Origin: Candidatus Zhuqueibacterota bacterium
GTDB taxonomy: Bacteria > Zhuqueibacterota > Zhuqueibacteria > Residuimicrobiales > Oceaniaggregativiventaceae
Assembly (NCBI GenBank): GCA_014728115.1
Contig: WJME01000125.1
Coordinates: 1-64,000, forward strand
Length of the DNA stretch: 64,000 nucleotides
Reading direction: 5' to 3'
Made by a program: the position numbers and the translations under genes
The notes under the pieces: model-generated
What the model saw: the letters and a program-made list of their open reading frames with translations, nothing else
The model's database searches: none
Told to the model about the DNA's origin: nothing
Shown here: positions 8,329 to 17,100 of the stretch, in pieces
How the letters are laid out: every line of letters starts with the position of its first letter
Position numbering within the stretch: position 1 is the first letter of the stretch

Positions 8329-10128
8329 ATGTCAAAACCATCGAATCAGATCAACCGCCGTTCATTTTTAAGCCGCTCGTTATGCGGGATGGGAGCTCTG
8401 GCTGTTGGCCAGACCTCGGGATTGTTTGGCCGCACAGCTCTTGCCAGATCCAATTCTCATTCCAAAGCCTTGTATGCGACTTCAGATTATACCGATAATA
8501 TTTTGATCAACAGCGCCTTTATGGATCGGCAACAGCTGGATGATTTACACAAATGCCTGGCCGAAATAGGCGTGACCCGACACCAATGGATCGTGGATAC
8601 GTTCTGGAATATTTATGATGATTATCCACACGGATTCGATCTGTTAGCCAATGCGGTCGAATCGGCCCATGCGCATGGCATCGAATTCTATGCAGAAATC
8701 AAACCCTTTGAGAATGGGGGGTTTGGTGTCGCCTTTCCTCATTCCATGCCCTTTTCTGAGGATATGCAAGCGTTCAGGGATCTGCGAGGCATCTTTCCGG
8801 TTGCCGGACCCTTTGCCAGCCAAAATCCACATTTGTGTTTGAAGCGCAAGCCAGATACGCACAAAGTCGATGGCCCTGTCAAAACCATTCGACTGGTAAA
8901 ATGGAATGATTCTCCCACGCGCGTCAAGCCAGAACATCTCTCTATATGGTCGAGTTCTGCCAATAATCATTTTAAGCAATATAACGGACCCGTAGAGTAC
9001 AAGGAAACCATTGACTGGCGTTTTCGCTTTCCCAAATGGCGGCAATCCCGCATCCTGTCTATGGAAGGTCTGGATCTGCCTGAGGATCATCACTATGTTC
9101 TCATCAAATGTTCTTTGGCTGATCGAGGCGGTGATTTTAGAAACGAATGCGGTAATATCCTCGAACTCGTGAATGGAGATGGCGAGTTGATACCGCATAC
9201 GCTCGGCACAGGCAGGGGATCTCTGGAGGAGCATAACAAGGGTTTTTATCAGTCTGAATTTATCAGCCGGATGTTGCCCTATCTTCAAAATAAAAGGGTG
9301 CAACAGGAGATTCGTGATCCTCAAAAAATGCTCGATCATTACCGCGAGTTTTATAATTTTGGAGAGTATTATCGCATGGATGACTGGATCACCCTTGACC
9401 AGGAAGGCGTGCTGGTCGCGGCGTGTAGCAAGCCTGAATATATGCTGGGCAGTCTTCATCCCATCTATCCTGAGGTGCAAAACCTTTGGCTCGACCGGGT
9501 ACGCTATTGCCTGGATCGTAATGTGGATGGAATGAATTTCAGAGTCGCCAACCACACCCGGCTGGCCAATTACTGGGAATATGGATTTAATGAACCGGTT
9601 CTTGAAAAAGCCAATGGCAAGACCGATTATACCACGATCAGCCGAATCAATGGTGATGCCTATACGCAATTCCTGCGCAAAGCCCGACAGATGATCAAGG
9701 CCAAAGGTAAAGGATTGACTATCCATCTTCACGCCGGCATGTTGAGACCTGATGACCGGCCCGGACGCCTGAGTTCCCTGCCACCGAATTTCGAATGGCA
9801 GTGGAAGACCTGGGCCAAAGAAATCGCCGATGAGCTGGAATTCCGGGGTGGGTTCATACTCAGACCCTGGAACAAAGATCAGGTATTGGATATCTACAGC
9901 TCGTATGCAGATAAAGTGAACAAGCCGTTTCATTACCAGAGTGACTTTCACAGTATGACCAATGACGAGGGCCGCAGACAATGCAAGCAACACGAGGTCG
10001 AGCTGGTCAAAAGCCATCCAGGCATCGATGGATTCGTGCTATACGAGACAGCCAATTATACCCGGCTGAATGAAAAGGGGAGGATTGAAAATAAACCGTA
10101 TATTGTGGAGGTCATGAAAAACTATTAG
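8329..10128 (+). CDS. Tat-exported TIM-barrel-like protein of unrecognised family (copy 2)
   Basis: 599 residues from ATG 8329, chosen because AAGGA lies 7-9 bases upstream. The TTG (8302) and ATG (8308) starts lack this. The leader is NRRSFLSRSLCGMGALAVG, a clear Tat signal. It aligns end to end with the preceding gene: SAFMDRQQLDDLH, HGFDLLANAVESAHAHGIEF, the inserted beta domain, the MNFRVANHTR strand, YGFNEPVLEKANGKTD, and HYQSDFHSMTNDEG. The shared, duplicated Glu of GFNEP and Asp of QSDFH are the best catalytic candidates. The tandem arrangement and position beside a lyase and two propellers point to polysaccharide catabolism. No biochemical function can be read directly. Confidence 0.65.
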   Translation: MSKPSNQINRRSFLSRSLCGMGALAVGQTSGLFGRTALARSNSHSKALYATSDYTDNILINSAFMDRQQLDDLHKCLAEIGVTRHQWIVDTFWNIYDDYPHGFDLLANAVESAHAHGIEFYAEIKPFENGGFGVAFPHSMPFSEDMQAFRDLRGIFPVAGPFASQNPHLCLKRKPDTHKVDGPVKTIRLVKWNDSPTRVKPEHLSIWSSSANNHFKQYNGPVEYKETIDWRFRFPKWRQSRILSMEGLDLPEDHHYVLIKCSLADRGGDFRNECGNILELVNGDGELIPHTLGTGRGSLEEHNKGFYQSEFISRMLPYLQNKRVQQEIRDPQKMLDHYREFYNFGEYYRMDDWITLDQEGVLVAACSKPEYMLGSLHPIYPEVQNLWLDRVRYCLDRNVDGMNFRVANHTRLANYWEYGFNEPVLEKANGKTDYTTISRINGDAYTQFLRKARQMIKAKGKGLTIHLHAGMLRPDDRPGRLSSLPPNFEWQWKTWAKEIADELEFRGGFILRPWNKDQVLDIYSSYADKVNKPFHYQSDFHSMTNDEGRRQCKQHEVELVKSHPGIDGFVLYETANYTRLNEKGRIENKPYIVEVMKNY

Positions 10129-10410
10129 GCCAAGAGGGGCAGACAGAGTTCTTTTGCAAACAGACCTGACTGCCCGGTGGTCAGGATGAATGCCTTTAGA
10201 TGTGTTGCAGATCAGAGTCAAACAGGGGAATCGAAAGGAGATTATTCGTTTTGATGCCAATATCCGGTATCAGGCAGATAATTTGGTCGATTTTGCGTCG
10301 ATCCTCTGGCAACCACGTTTCATACTCGGGAGTTTATATTTATAAAAACTTTGCTTTCATTCTCTGAAAAAATTTAGTACAATAGGAGAATTATTTTTCA
10401 GAGGAGTGAT
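10129..10410. other. Intergenic region with a possible short gene remnant
   Basis: 282 bp between the TIM-barrel gene and the next ORF. It contains a 51-codon open frame (10190-10345, +, starting MPLDVLQIRVKQG and ending FILGSLYL) preceded by GGTCAGG. It has no recognisable domain and could be a small gene, a decayed fragment or chance. The stretch just upstream of 10411 is AT-rich and probably carries the promoter of that gene. Confidence 0.3.
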
Positions 10411-11988
10411 ATGCAAAGACCGATCGTGTTATGGATAATTCATGTTTTTTTATTTGCGACCACGCTTTGCTGGTCGGGCGAGTATTCGACAAGGTATGGT
10501 CAAATTGCAACAGAGTGCGTCAAGACGCTTATGCAATACGGTACCGACCGCTATGGCCCGCAATCCGCTCCGGTTCTGGTCAGTATCCTCGATACCCGGA
10601 CCCTGGAATGTCCGGCTGATCCCGAATCCTGTGACGAATATTTCCGCGTCACCCGGCGGGAACGCCGTAATCCTGCCGGGGCAAATCTGCTTTTTGATAT
10701 GCCTCTTTTGAAAACCATGAAGGTCATGGCCAACCTGAGCCATGATGATTCTATCACTGCGTTTATGAATGAATATGTGCGCTATTACCTGGAAAATTTT
10801 GTTGATGACAAGGGATTCTTTTGGTGGGGCTGGCATCGACATGTGGATGTCTATACCGACGAGATGACCGGACATAGCGGCAGACATCACGAGATTCATG
10901 CCATTCACGGGATCGATTGGGATCTTTTGTGGCAGATCGATCGTCAGGCCGTCATCCGTGAAATCGAGGCGATCTGGCAGTGGCATGTGATCGATAAATC
11001 GACCGGCGAAATCAACCGGCATGGCGATGGAAAACCGGGATGCGATTTCAGCATGAGTGCCGGCGCTTTTATGGAAGCCTTTGCGTTTCTCTATAGCAAA
11101 ACCAATGATCCGGCATGGCTCGAACGAACCCACCTCATCGCAAATTATTATTGGCAACGTCGCAACCCTGAAACAGATCTGTTCCCTGAACGACCCAATG
11201 CCGGTCAGTACCGTTTTGACGGCAGCAGCTTTGTCACTTCGATTACCGGTCCCTATTGTCATTCTCTGTTCAGGGTCTATGAATATACCGGTCAGGAGTG
11301 TTTTCGGGATCAGGCTAAAGCTCTTCTCAGTGCCTATGCAAACCTGGGATTCGATCCACAGAGCGGAAAATTCTGGGGTGCCTTGCAGCTGGATGGATCC
11401 CCCATTCCCGGTCCACGAATCTATACGGAGAACCTGGACTCGGCCGAAGGATATGCCGCAGCCCAGCCTCGCGGTTTTCTCGATCTGTGGGAACCCTATA
11501 TCGCCGGCTATCAATACCCGATCTATACCGCACAAAATTATGCCAATGCCTATCGGATCACAGGAAACGAGCTGTTCCTGGATCGGGCTAAACGGTTTGC
11601 AGACTGGATCGAGCGGGTTCCTCCGGGCAGTCCGGAAACAGAACAATCATGGTATCAGGAATACAGCCGCGGCCCAGGCCAGCAAGGCACATACGCAGGT
11701 AAATACGGCCGGGCTATCTCGTTTTTTCTGCAAATGTTCGCCCTTGCCAATGAACAGCGATTTATCGACTCTGCCAGGTCTTTGGCTGACGAGGCGATCG
11801 AAAAATTGTATGCAAACGGATTGCTAAAAGGCCATCCGGCCAAGCCAACCTATGAAGCCGTGGATGGTGTAGGGTATTTGCTCTATGCCCTCATCCAGCT
11901 CGATCAGATCATTGAGATGATTAACAGTACGGATCATCAACAAGAGGTTAATCTGAGCGGGTTAGAGATAGAGCTCGATAACTGGTAG
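10411..11988 (+). CDS. Secreted alpha/alpha-barrel (six-hairpin-like) carbohydrate-active protein
   Basis: 525 residues. A signal peptide (MQRPIVLWIIHVFLFATTLCWSG) is preceded by AGAGGAG at ideal spacing. The rest is a series of paired helices with aromatic and acidic tips: GFFWWGWHRHVDVYTDE, HHEIHAIHGIDWDLLW, SMSAGAFMEAFAFLY, TGPYCHSLFRVYEY, GTYAGKYGRAISFFLQ. This is the pattern of six-hairpin glycosidases, lyases and epimerases. I cannot assign a family. A lyase or unsaturated-uronide hydrolase would fit the neighbours, but this is inference. The single gene is transcribed with the block but separated from it by 282 bp. Confidence 0.6.
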   Translation: MQRPIVLWIIHVFLFATTLCWSGEYSTRYGQIATECVKTLMQYGTDRYGPQSAPVLVSILDTRTLECPADPESCDEYFRVTRRERRNPAGANLLFDMPLLKTMKVMANLSHDDSITAFMNEYVRYYLENFVDDKGFFWWGWHRHVDVYTDEMTGHSGRHHEIHAIHGIDWDLLWQIDRQAVIREIEAIWQWHVIDKSTGEINRHGDGKPGCDFSMSAGAFMEAFAFLYSKTNDPAWLERTHLIANYYWQRRNPETDLFPERPNAGQYRFDGSSFVTSITGPYCHSLFRVYEYTGQECFRDQAKALLSAYANLGFDPQSGKFWGALQLDGSPIPGPRIYTENLDSAEGYAAAQPRGFLDLWEPYIAGYQYPIYTAQNYANAYRITGNELFLDRAKRFADWIERVPPGSPETEQSWYQEYSRGPGQQGTYAGKYGRAISFFLQMFALANEQRFIDSARSLADEAIEKLYANGLLKGHPAKPTYEAVDGVGYLLYALIQLDQIIEMINSTDHQQEVNLSGLEIELDNW

Positions 11989-12121
11989 AGATGCAGACTC
12001 TTGTGAAAGCATTCACTAAACCCGAATAATTGATATTCAAAACAGTACTTTTTTGCACAATTGATGAATTTCGGAGCAAGAGTTCAAATAATCATAAAAC
12101 AAACCTTTATAGCAAGCACTC

Positions 12122-12200
12122 GGTCCATCGGGACCTAGAGGACATAACACCTTAAATCATATTAAATACCTGAATTTGCGTTTGGTGTCCCTAGTGGACC
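12122..12200 (+). promoter_or_regulatory. Imperfect inverted repeat upstream of the GH1 gene
   Basis: GGTCCATCGGGACC (from 12122) and GGTGTCCCTAGTGGACC (to 12200) are imperfect reverse complements about 50 bp apart, ending about 35 bp before the GH1 start. It could be a regulator site, a leader structure or the terminator of the preceding gene. Nothing else is seen in the 247-bp gap. Confidence 0.25.
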
Positions 12201-12235
12201 ATTCAGGCTTTTGAATTCGACCAAAGGAAGGAACA

Positions 12236-13624
12236 ATGACTGAATTTCCAAAGCATTTTATCTGGGGAACCGCCACCTCGAGCTATCAAATCGAAGGGGC
12301 CTGGCTGGAAGGCGGTAAGGGATTGAGTATCTGGGATGCATTTTGTCATACTCCTGGAAAAATCAAGCATGGGCAAACAGGGGATGTGGCCAGCGATTTT
12401 TATCATCGCTATAAAGACGATATCGCCCTGATGGCACAGCTGGGATATAAAAATTACCGGTTTTCACTTAGCTGGCCACGCATCCAGCCCACCGGATATG
12501 GCAAGCCCAATCCCGAAGGAATACGCTTCTATTCTGACCTGATCGATACCCTTCTCGAACACGGGATCACCCCCTGGATCACGCTTTATCACTGGGATCT
12601 GCCGTTGGCGCTGCAATTAGAACACCATGGATGGCTCAATCCCAAAACCGCTGAATTTTTTGTTGACTATGCCGATATTTGCTTTGAGCACTTTGGCGAC
12701 CGGGTCAAGCATTGGATCACCCTGAATGAACCGTGGGTAGTGGCTATTCTGGGATTTCACGATGGCGCCATGGCCCCAGGCCGGTCTTCGAATCATGAGC
12801 CCTATCTGGTCGGTCATCAACTGCTTCGCGCCCACGGCCTGACCGTCGAACGCTATCGCCAAAAATTTCAGTCCCGCCAAAAGGGCATGATCAGCCTGAG
12901 CAACAACTGTGACTGGCGTGAGCCCCTGACCGATTCACCCCAGGATCAGGCAGCTGCACAACGGGCTGTAGAATTCTTTTTGGGTTGGTTCGCAGATCCG
13001 GTGTTTTTAGGAGACTATCCGGAGGTGATGCGGTCACGGCTCGGAGATCGACTGCCGCAATTTACCGATAAAGACCGAGAGTTGATCCATGGCTCCGGTG
13101 ACTTTTTTGGTCTCAATCACTATACAACCCTGTATTGTGCGCAGCGCAAAGAAGGAGAAGCTGTGGATCCGTTTACATTCGGAAACGGCGGCATCATGGA
13201 GGATCAGGATATCAAGCTGGTTCTCGATCCCTCCTGGGAAACGACCACCATGGGCTGGGCCGTGGCCCCCTGGGGCTGTCGCAAGCTGTTGAACTGGATC
13301 GATAAACGATATGATCATCCCCCGATCCTTTTGACGGAAAACGGCTGCGCTTTACCCGATCAGGTCAAAGAGGGCAGGGTCAATGACCAGAAACGCATCG
13401 AATTCCTGAAATCCTATATCCTGGAATGTCATCAGGCAATACAGCAGGGAATCGATTTGCGAGGGTATTTTTGCTGGTCTTTTATGGATAATTTTGAATG
13501 GTCTTTGGGATTTTCACAAAGATTTGGATTGGTTTTTATCGATTATAACAATCTCAAACGCTATCCCAAAGACTCTGCGTTTTGGTATGGAAATGTCATT
13601 CGTAATAACGTGATTCAAGCATAG
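12236..13624 (+). CDS. GH1 beta-glucosidase
   Basis: 462 residues, the usual length of bacterial GH1 enzymes, without a signal peptide, so cytoplasmic. Hallmarks: the N-terminal FIWGTATSSYQIEGA signature, YRFSLSWPRI, the acid/base motif LNEPW (Glu ~165), and the nucleophile motif LLTENGC (Glu ~368). The C-terminal WSFMDNFEWSLGFSQRFG motif is intact. It retains beta-D-glycosides of short oligosaccharides as likely substrates; glucose versus galactose or fucose specificity is not predicted. An AAGGAAGG ribosome site precedes ATG 12236. It likely completes intracellular breakdown of sugars released by the upstream secreted enzymes. Confidence 0.93.
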   Translation: MTEFPKHFIWGTATSSYQIEGAWLEGGKGLSIWDAFCHTPGKIKHGQTGDVASDFYHRYKDDIALMAQLGYKNYRFSLSWPRIQPTGYGKPNPEGIRFYSDLIDTLLEHGITPWITLYHWDLPLALQLEHHGWLNPKTAEFFVDYADICFEHFGDRVKHWITLNEPWVVAILGFHDGAMAPGRSSNHEPYLVGHQLLRAHGLTVERYRQKFQSRQKGMISLSNNCDWREPLTDSPQDQAAAQRAVEFFLGWFADPVFLGDYPEVMRSRLGDRLPQFTDKDRELIHGSGDFFGLNHYTTLYCAQRKEGEAVDPFTFGNGGIMEDQDIKLVLDPSWETTTMGWAVAPWGCRKLLNWIDKRYDHPPILLTENGCALPDQVKEGRVNDQKRIEFLKSYILECHQAIQQGIDLRGYFCWSFMDNFEWSLGFSQRFGLVFIDYNNLKRYPKDSAFWYGNVIRNNVIQA

Positions 13625-14391
13625 TGACAAATTTTTGTCCAAAATCACTCTTGTCCAAAATAGATTTTATATATCCTGCAAGAAAACCACAGAGGTCATA
13701 GAGGAACACAGAGAAAATGAAAGCTGGAAATTTATTCTGACTCGATACAATTAAGGTATCCACAGTTTATACTAAAGCGAGCAAAAATAAAGAATAGAAT
13801 TTGTTTCTTTGGAAATTTTTGGTTGTAATGAACGGGTGGTGCAATATCTTTATATTTTTAGGTTTTTTCTCTGTGCTCTCTGGGTGCTCTGTGGTGAATT
13901 CTATTGACCTGTATTTGATTATATCTGCAAGGACTATTAAATCTAGTATTTTCTATTTAAAAATCTGATTTTTCTAATTATTTTGGATAGCAGTGGTCCA
14001 AGATAACAAAGACTAACGCAGAGAATGCAGAAAAATCGCAGAGGTTCCTAAGAAAAGAAAAAAGCTAAAACCAGCATGAAAGCGTTGGGCTCTTGTCCCC
14101 AATGAATGTTTTTTAATCATATGGCAAATGAAGCTAACGAAAATTAATGCTTGATCAATGGATCACAATAGTATAACTTTTGGCTGTATAATCTCGATTC
14201 ACCTTTGCGTTCTCTCTTTTTTGTCATTGCGATCTCTGCGTTCCGCTTTCTCTGAAATCATTGGTCTGAATGATCCACGAATTACACAAAGGGCAAGAAT
14301 GGGAACGATTGAAAAACCATAACGTATAAAACTATCACGTTTGCTTTTATCTCTGGTTTTTTTCTTGCAGTTTTTACGATTGGATGAAAAT
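13625..14391. repeat. Non-coding region with two pairs of degenerate inverted repeats
   Basis: About 770 bp without a supported gene. AACCACAGAGGTCATAGAGG (from ~13685) faces its imperfect complement CTCTGTGCTCTCTGGGTGCTCTGTGGTG (to ~13896). A second pair, AACGCAGAGAATGCAG (~14012) and CTCTGCGTTCCGCTTTCTCTG (~14231-14251), also runs in opposite orientation. Such ACAGAG/ACGCAGAG-rich elements look like dispersed non-coding repeats. Related motifs occur at 52.85-53.02 kb and 61.1 kb. Mobility or function is not established. Confidence 0.55.
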
Positions 14392-17100
14392 ATGCGTCTT
14401 TTGATCTTTTTTCTGTTGGCTGGTTCTTATATCACTGGATTTGCGGGTGAGATTTATCTGGTTCTGGGCTCGGATACCGCCATTTGGCAGGGGATGAACA
14501 CCTCCAGGTATCATTGTGATTATGTACCGGATCTGTATACGGTGCCCAGTGAAAACGCCTATCAGGTGATGGATTCTGCTTATCGAAACCGTTTACTGGA
14601 TTCTTATGATACGCCCCTCAAATTGACCTGGTGGATGATGGCGGGGAACATCTTTCGCTATGCCAACAATACCAACATTCCCCTTGCCAATATCATGACA
14701 CTGTATCTCATGAAAGAATATCATGGAGAGCAAATTCAGACGTTTGGAGACGAGCTTTCCCTGCATTACCATACTTTTCACTGGTTCGATTATGACAATG
14801 ATGGCAGGGCGTATTGGAATCAATCTCAGACCTTTATGGATTGTTTCGATGATTTCAATGTCACTCTGGCGCAGTTTCTTTTGGAAGAAGAGATCTTTCC
14901 GGTGTCTTTTCGCAGCGGCTGGCACTATATGGACAATGGCTGGCAGAATTATCTGGATGATCGTATCCTGCCGTTCAGCATGCATAACGATTATCCGGCC
15001 AAGCGCAATGATACCACTGAACCCCTGGATAATATCTTTGACTGGTCCGAGGCGCCTTCCGCGTTTGTGCCCTATCATCCCAACAGAGAAAATTACCAGA
15101 TTCCGGGTCAGCTAAACGGCTGGAATGTTCGTTCCGCTCATCTGACGCGGGTCTTGAGCAGGGATTTGCTGGATACCTTGTTCGTTCAGGCCAGCAACGG
15201 ACAAGATCAGGTGGCCTGTTTTTGGGGCCATTTGCCGGAAACCGATTTTTTGGAAAACGTTGAAAAAATTCACCAACGCGCCCAACAACTGGATAATCAA
15301 TATCCGGATGTCAAATTTCGTTATTGTACAGCGATCGAAGCCATGCAGCGCTGGCTGCAAACCCCTGACCAAACGCCACCGCAACTGACCATGAAAGAAC
15401 AACGCACATCGCATGGCGTGCAATTCATCGTCGAAAGCGATAAAGCCATTTTCCAGCAACAACCCTTTGTGGCGATCAAAGATATCTATGAACGATATCA
15501 GGTCCTCGACTGTGACCCTGTCGGTCCGCTGACCTGGGTGACCCGTACTTCTGTACCCGGCGAACTGTTGGCTCGTGCAGGTGCTGCTGTGTGCGATAGC
15601 GTGGGGAATCTTGCGATGACGTTTATCGATGCCCTGCCACGGGATCTCTATATCGACAATCAGGATCCTGGATACATGGAAATTGCAGGCACATGGTCAC
15701 TCTCTGACCAGGCTGCATGGGGAACCGATTCGCGGACAACTGTATTGACAGAGGGCGATAGTGCAGCCGCGCAATGGTCTTTTGAAACCGGACAAGCAAC
15801 GCTTTATCAAATCTTTTTGCAGCAGCCTGATGTAAATCACCGGACTGATACCGCTGTGGCGAGAATCTTTTATAATGATATTCTGTATGATGAAATCCCG
15901 TTAGAGGGGTCTTTGCCGGCAGAGCAATGGATTTACCTGGCTACCCTGGAAGGCAGGGAGGGAGGTCAGGCAAGGGTGGAGCTGAGTGCGAAAGCACAAG
16001 GGAGCGATCCCCAGGTTCTGGCTGCGGATGTGATCAAAGTATCGGCCCTGGTAAGGCCCATAGATCTCTATTTACACCAGTCGTTCGTTGACCTGGGAAA
16101 AGTGATAATTGAAGAAAAGCAATCCTTTGAGATGGTTGTCGGCAATTCCGGCGTAAACCATTTACAGATCGAGGCCATTGAATCGGTTTTGGGGTATACC
16201 GCTGTTGCTGAGGATATGCCGATACGGATCGAGCCTATGAGTCAGACATCCATTGTTCTGGAATTTTCACCCCAGGTGTTGGGGGCACTCGAGGATACTC
16301 TGATCATCAAGAGCAATGATCCCATACAGCCGGACACCCGAGTGGTTGTCAAGGCACACGGTATGAACTATTTTACCATCGTGGATAATGAAAATGCGGA
16401 TCATTATACAGAAAGCGGTGACTGGCACACCAGCAATGCCCAGGCGTTTGGCCCCAGCAGCCGGTATGCGTTTTTATATCGTTCCCCCAAACCATGGGCA
16501 GAGTTTAGTGCGGTTCTGCAAAAGAGCGGCTTGTATGAAATTTCCATTATTGTTCCCAAAACCGTCAATGCTGCCGAGAACGCCTTGTATGAAATCTCTG
16601 TGGATGGCGTTCCCCTTGATTCGGTCCATGTCGATCAAAACCAAAATAGCGGTGACTGGGTGCCGATAATACAGGTGTCACTACCACAGGGCAAACCCGT
16701 GCAAACCCGGGTGATCGACGACGGCTCTAACCAGAACGGTACAGTCTTGCGGGCTGATGCGCTTCAGTATGCCTCGATAGAGGAACGGGTGGTATCGGTT
16801 GACGAATGGAATGATTCAGTGCCATCCGAGTTTGAGCTGGGACAAAATTATCCCAATCCGTTTAATTCAATGACCACTATCCCGTTCACCATTCCCGAGG
16901 ATGGTCGGGTGTTGATCGAAATCTATAATATTCTCGGAGAGCGGGTTTTTACAATGCAAACGCACTTTACTGCAGGCTCTCACTCTTTTTCATGGGATGG
17001 ATCCGATCTCTCCGGGAAAACCGTTGCTTCAGGAGTCTATACCTATCGGATTCGGACCCACGAGACCAGTCAAATGAAAAAAATGCTGTACCTGCGATAA
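14392..17100 (+). CDS. Large secreted modular protein: deacetylase-like domain, golvesin-like modules, sorting domain
   Basis: 902 residues from ATG 14392, chosen over the track TTG because it directly begins the signal peptide MRLLIFFLLAGSYITGFAG. The N-terminal ~330 residues resemble a polysaccharide deacetylase/GH57-like barrel, with FGDELSLHYHTFHWFD supplying histidine and acidic candidate metal ligands. Then come a golvesin/xanthan-lyase-type beta module (~420-560), a Hydin/ASPM-like module (FVDLGKVII ... IKSNDPIQPD, ~558-660), a second golvesin-like module (~660-800) and a sorting domain (GQNYPNPFN to KKMLYLR, ~811-902). It likely acts at the surface on a polysaccharide or glycan; the activity is uncertain. 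Its stop codon abuts the convergent stop of the next gene. Confidence 0.65.
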   Translation: MRLLIFFLLAGSYITGFAGEIYLVLGSDTAIWQGMNTSRYHCDYVPDLYTVPSENAYQVMDSAYRNRLLDSYDTPLKLTWWMMAGNIFRYANNTNIPLANIMTLYLMKEYHGEQIQTFGDELSLHYHTFHWFDYDNDGRAYWNQSQTFMDCFDDFNVTLAQFLLEEEIFPVSFRSGWHYMDNGWQNYLDDRILPFSMHNDYPAKRNDTTEPLDNIFDWSEAPSAFVPYHPNRENYQIPGQLNGWNVRSAHLTRVLSRDLLDTLFVQASNGQDQVACFWGHLPETDFLENVEKIHQRAQQLDNQYPDVKFRYCTAIEAMQRWLQTPDQTPPQLTMKEQRTSHGVQFIVESDKAIFQQQPFVAIKDIYERYQVLDCDPVGPLTWVTRTSVPGELLARAGAAVCDSVGNLAMTFIDALPRDLYIDNQDPGYMEIAGTWSLSDQAAWGTDSRTTVLTEGDSAAAQWSFETGQATLYQIFLQQPDVNHRTDTAVARIFYNDILYDEIPLEGSLPAEQWIYLATLEGREGGQARVELSAKAQGSDPQVLAADVIKVSALVRPIDLYLHQSFVDLGKVIIEEKQSFEMVVGNSGVNHLQIEAIESVLGYTAVAEDMPIRIEPMSQTSIVLEFSPQVLGALEDTLIIKSNDPIQPDTRVVVKAHGMNYFTIVDNENADHYTESGDWHTSNAQAFGPSSRYAFLYRSPKPWAEFSAVLQKSGLYEISIIVPKTVNAAENALYEISVDGVPLDSVHVDQNQNSGDWVPIIQVSLPQGKPVQTRVIDDGSNQNGTVLRADALQYASIEERVVSVDEWNDSVPSEFELGQNYPNPFNSMTTIPFTIPEDGRVLIEIYNILGERVFTMQTHFTAGSHSFSWDGSDLSGKTVASGVYTYRIRTHETSQMKKMLYLR

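Noticed and set aside
8644-10017. 457-residue minus-strand ORF opposite the second TIM-barrel gene
   Set aside because: Shadow of the real + strand gene; no start signal and no recognisable domain.
10450-11646. 398-residue minus-strand ORF
   Set aside because: Antisense to the alpha/alpha-barrel gene, whose signal peptide and ribosome site are convincing.
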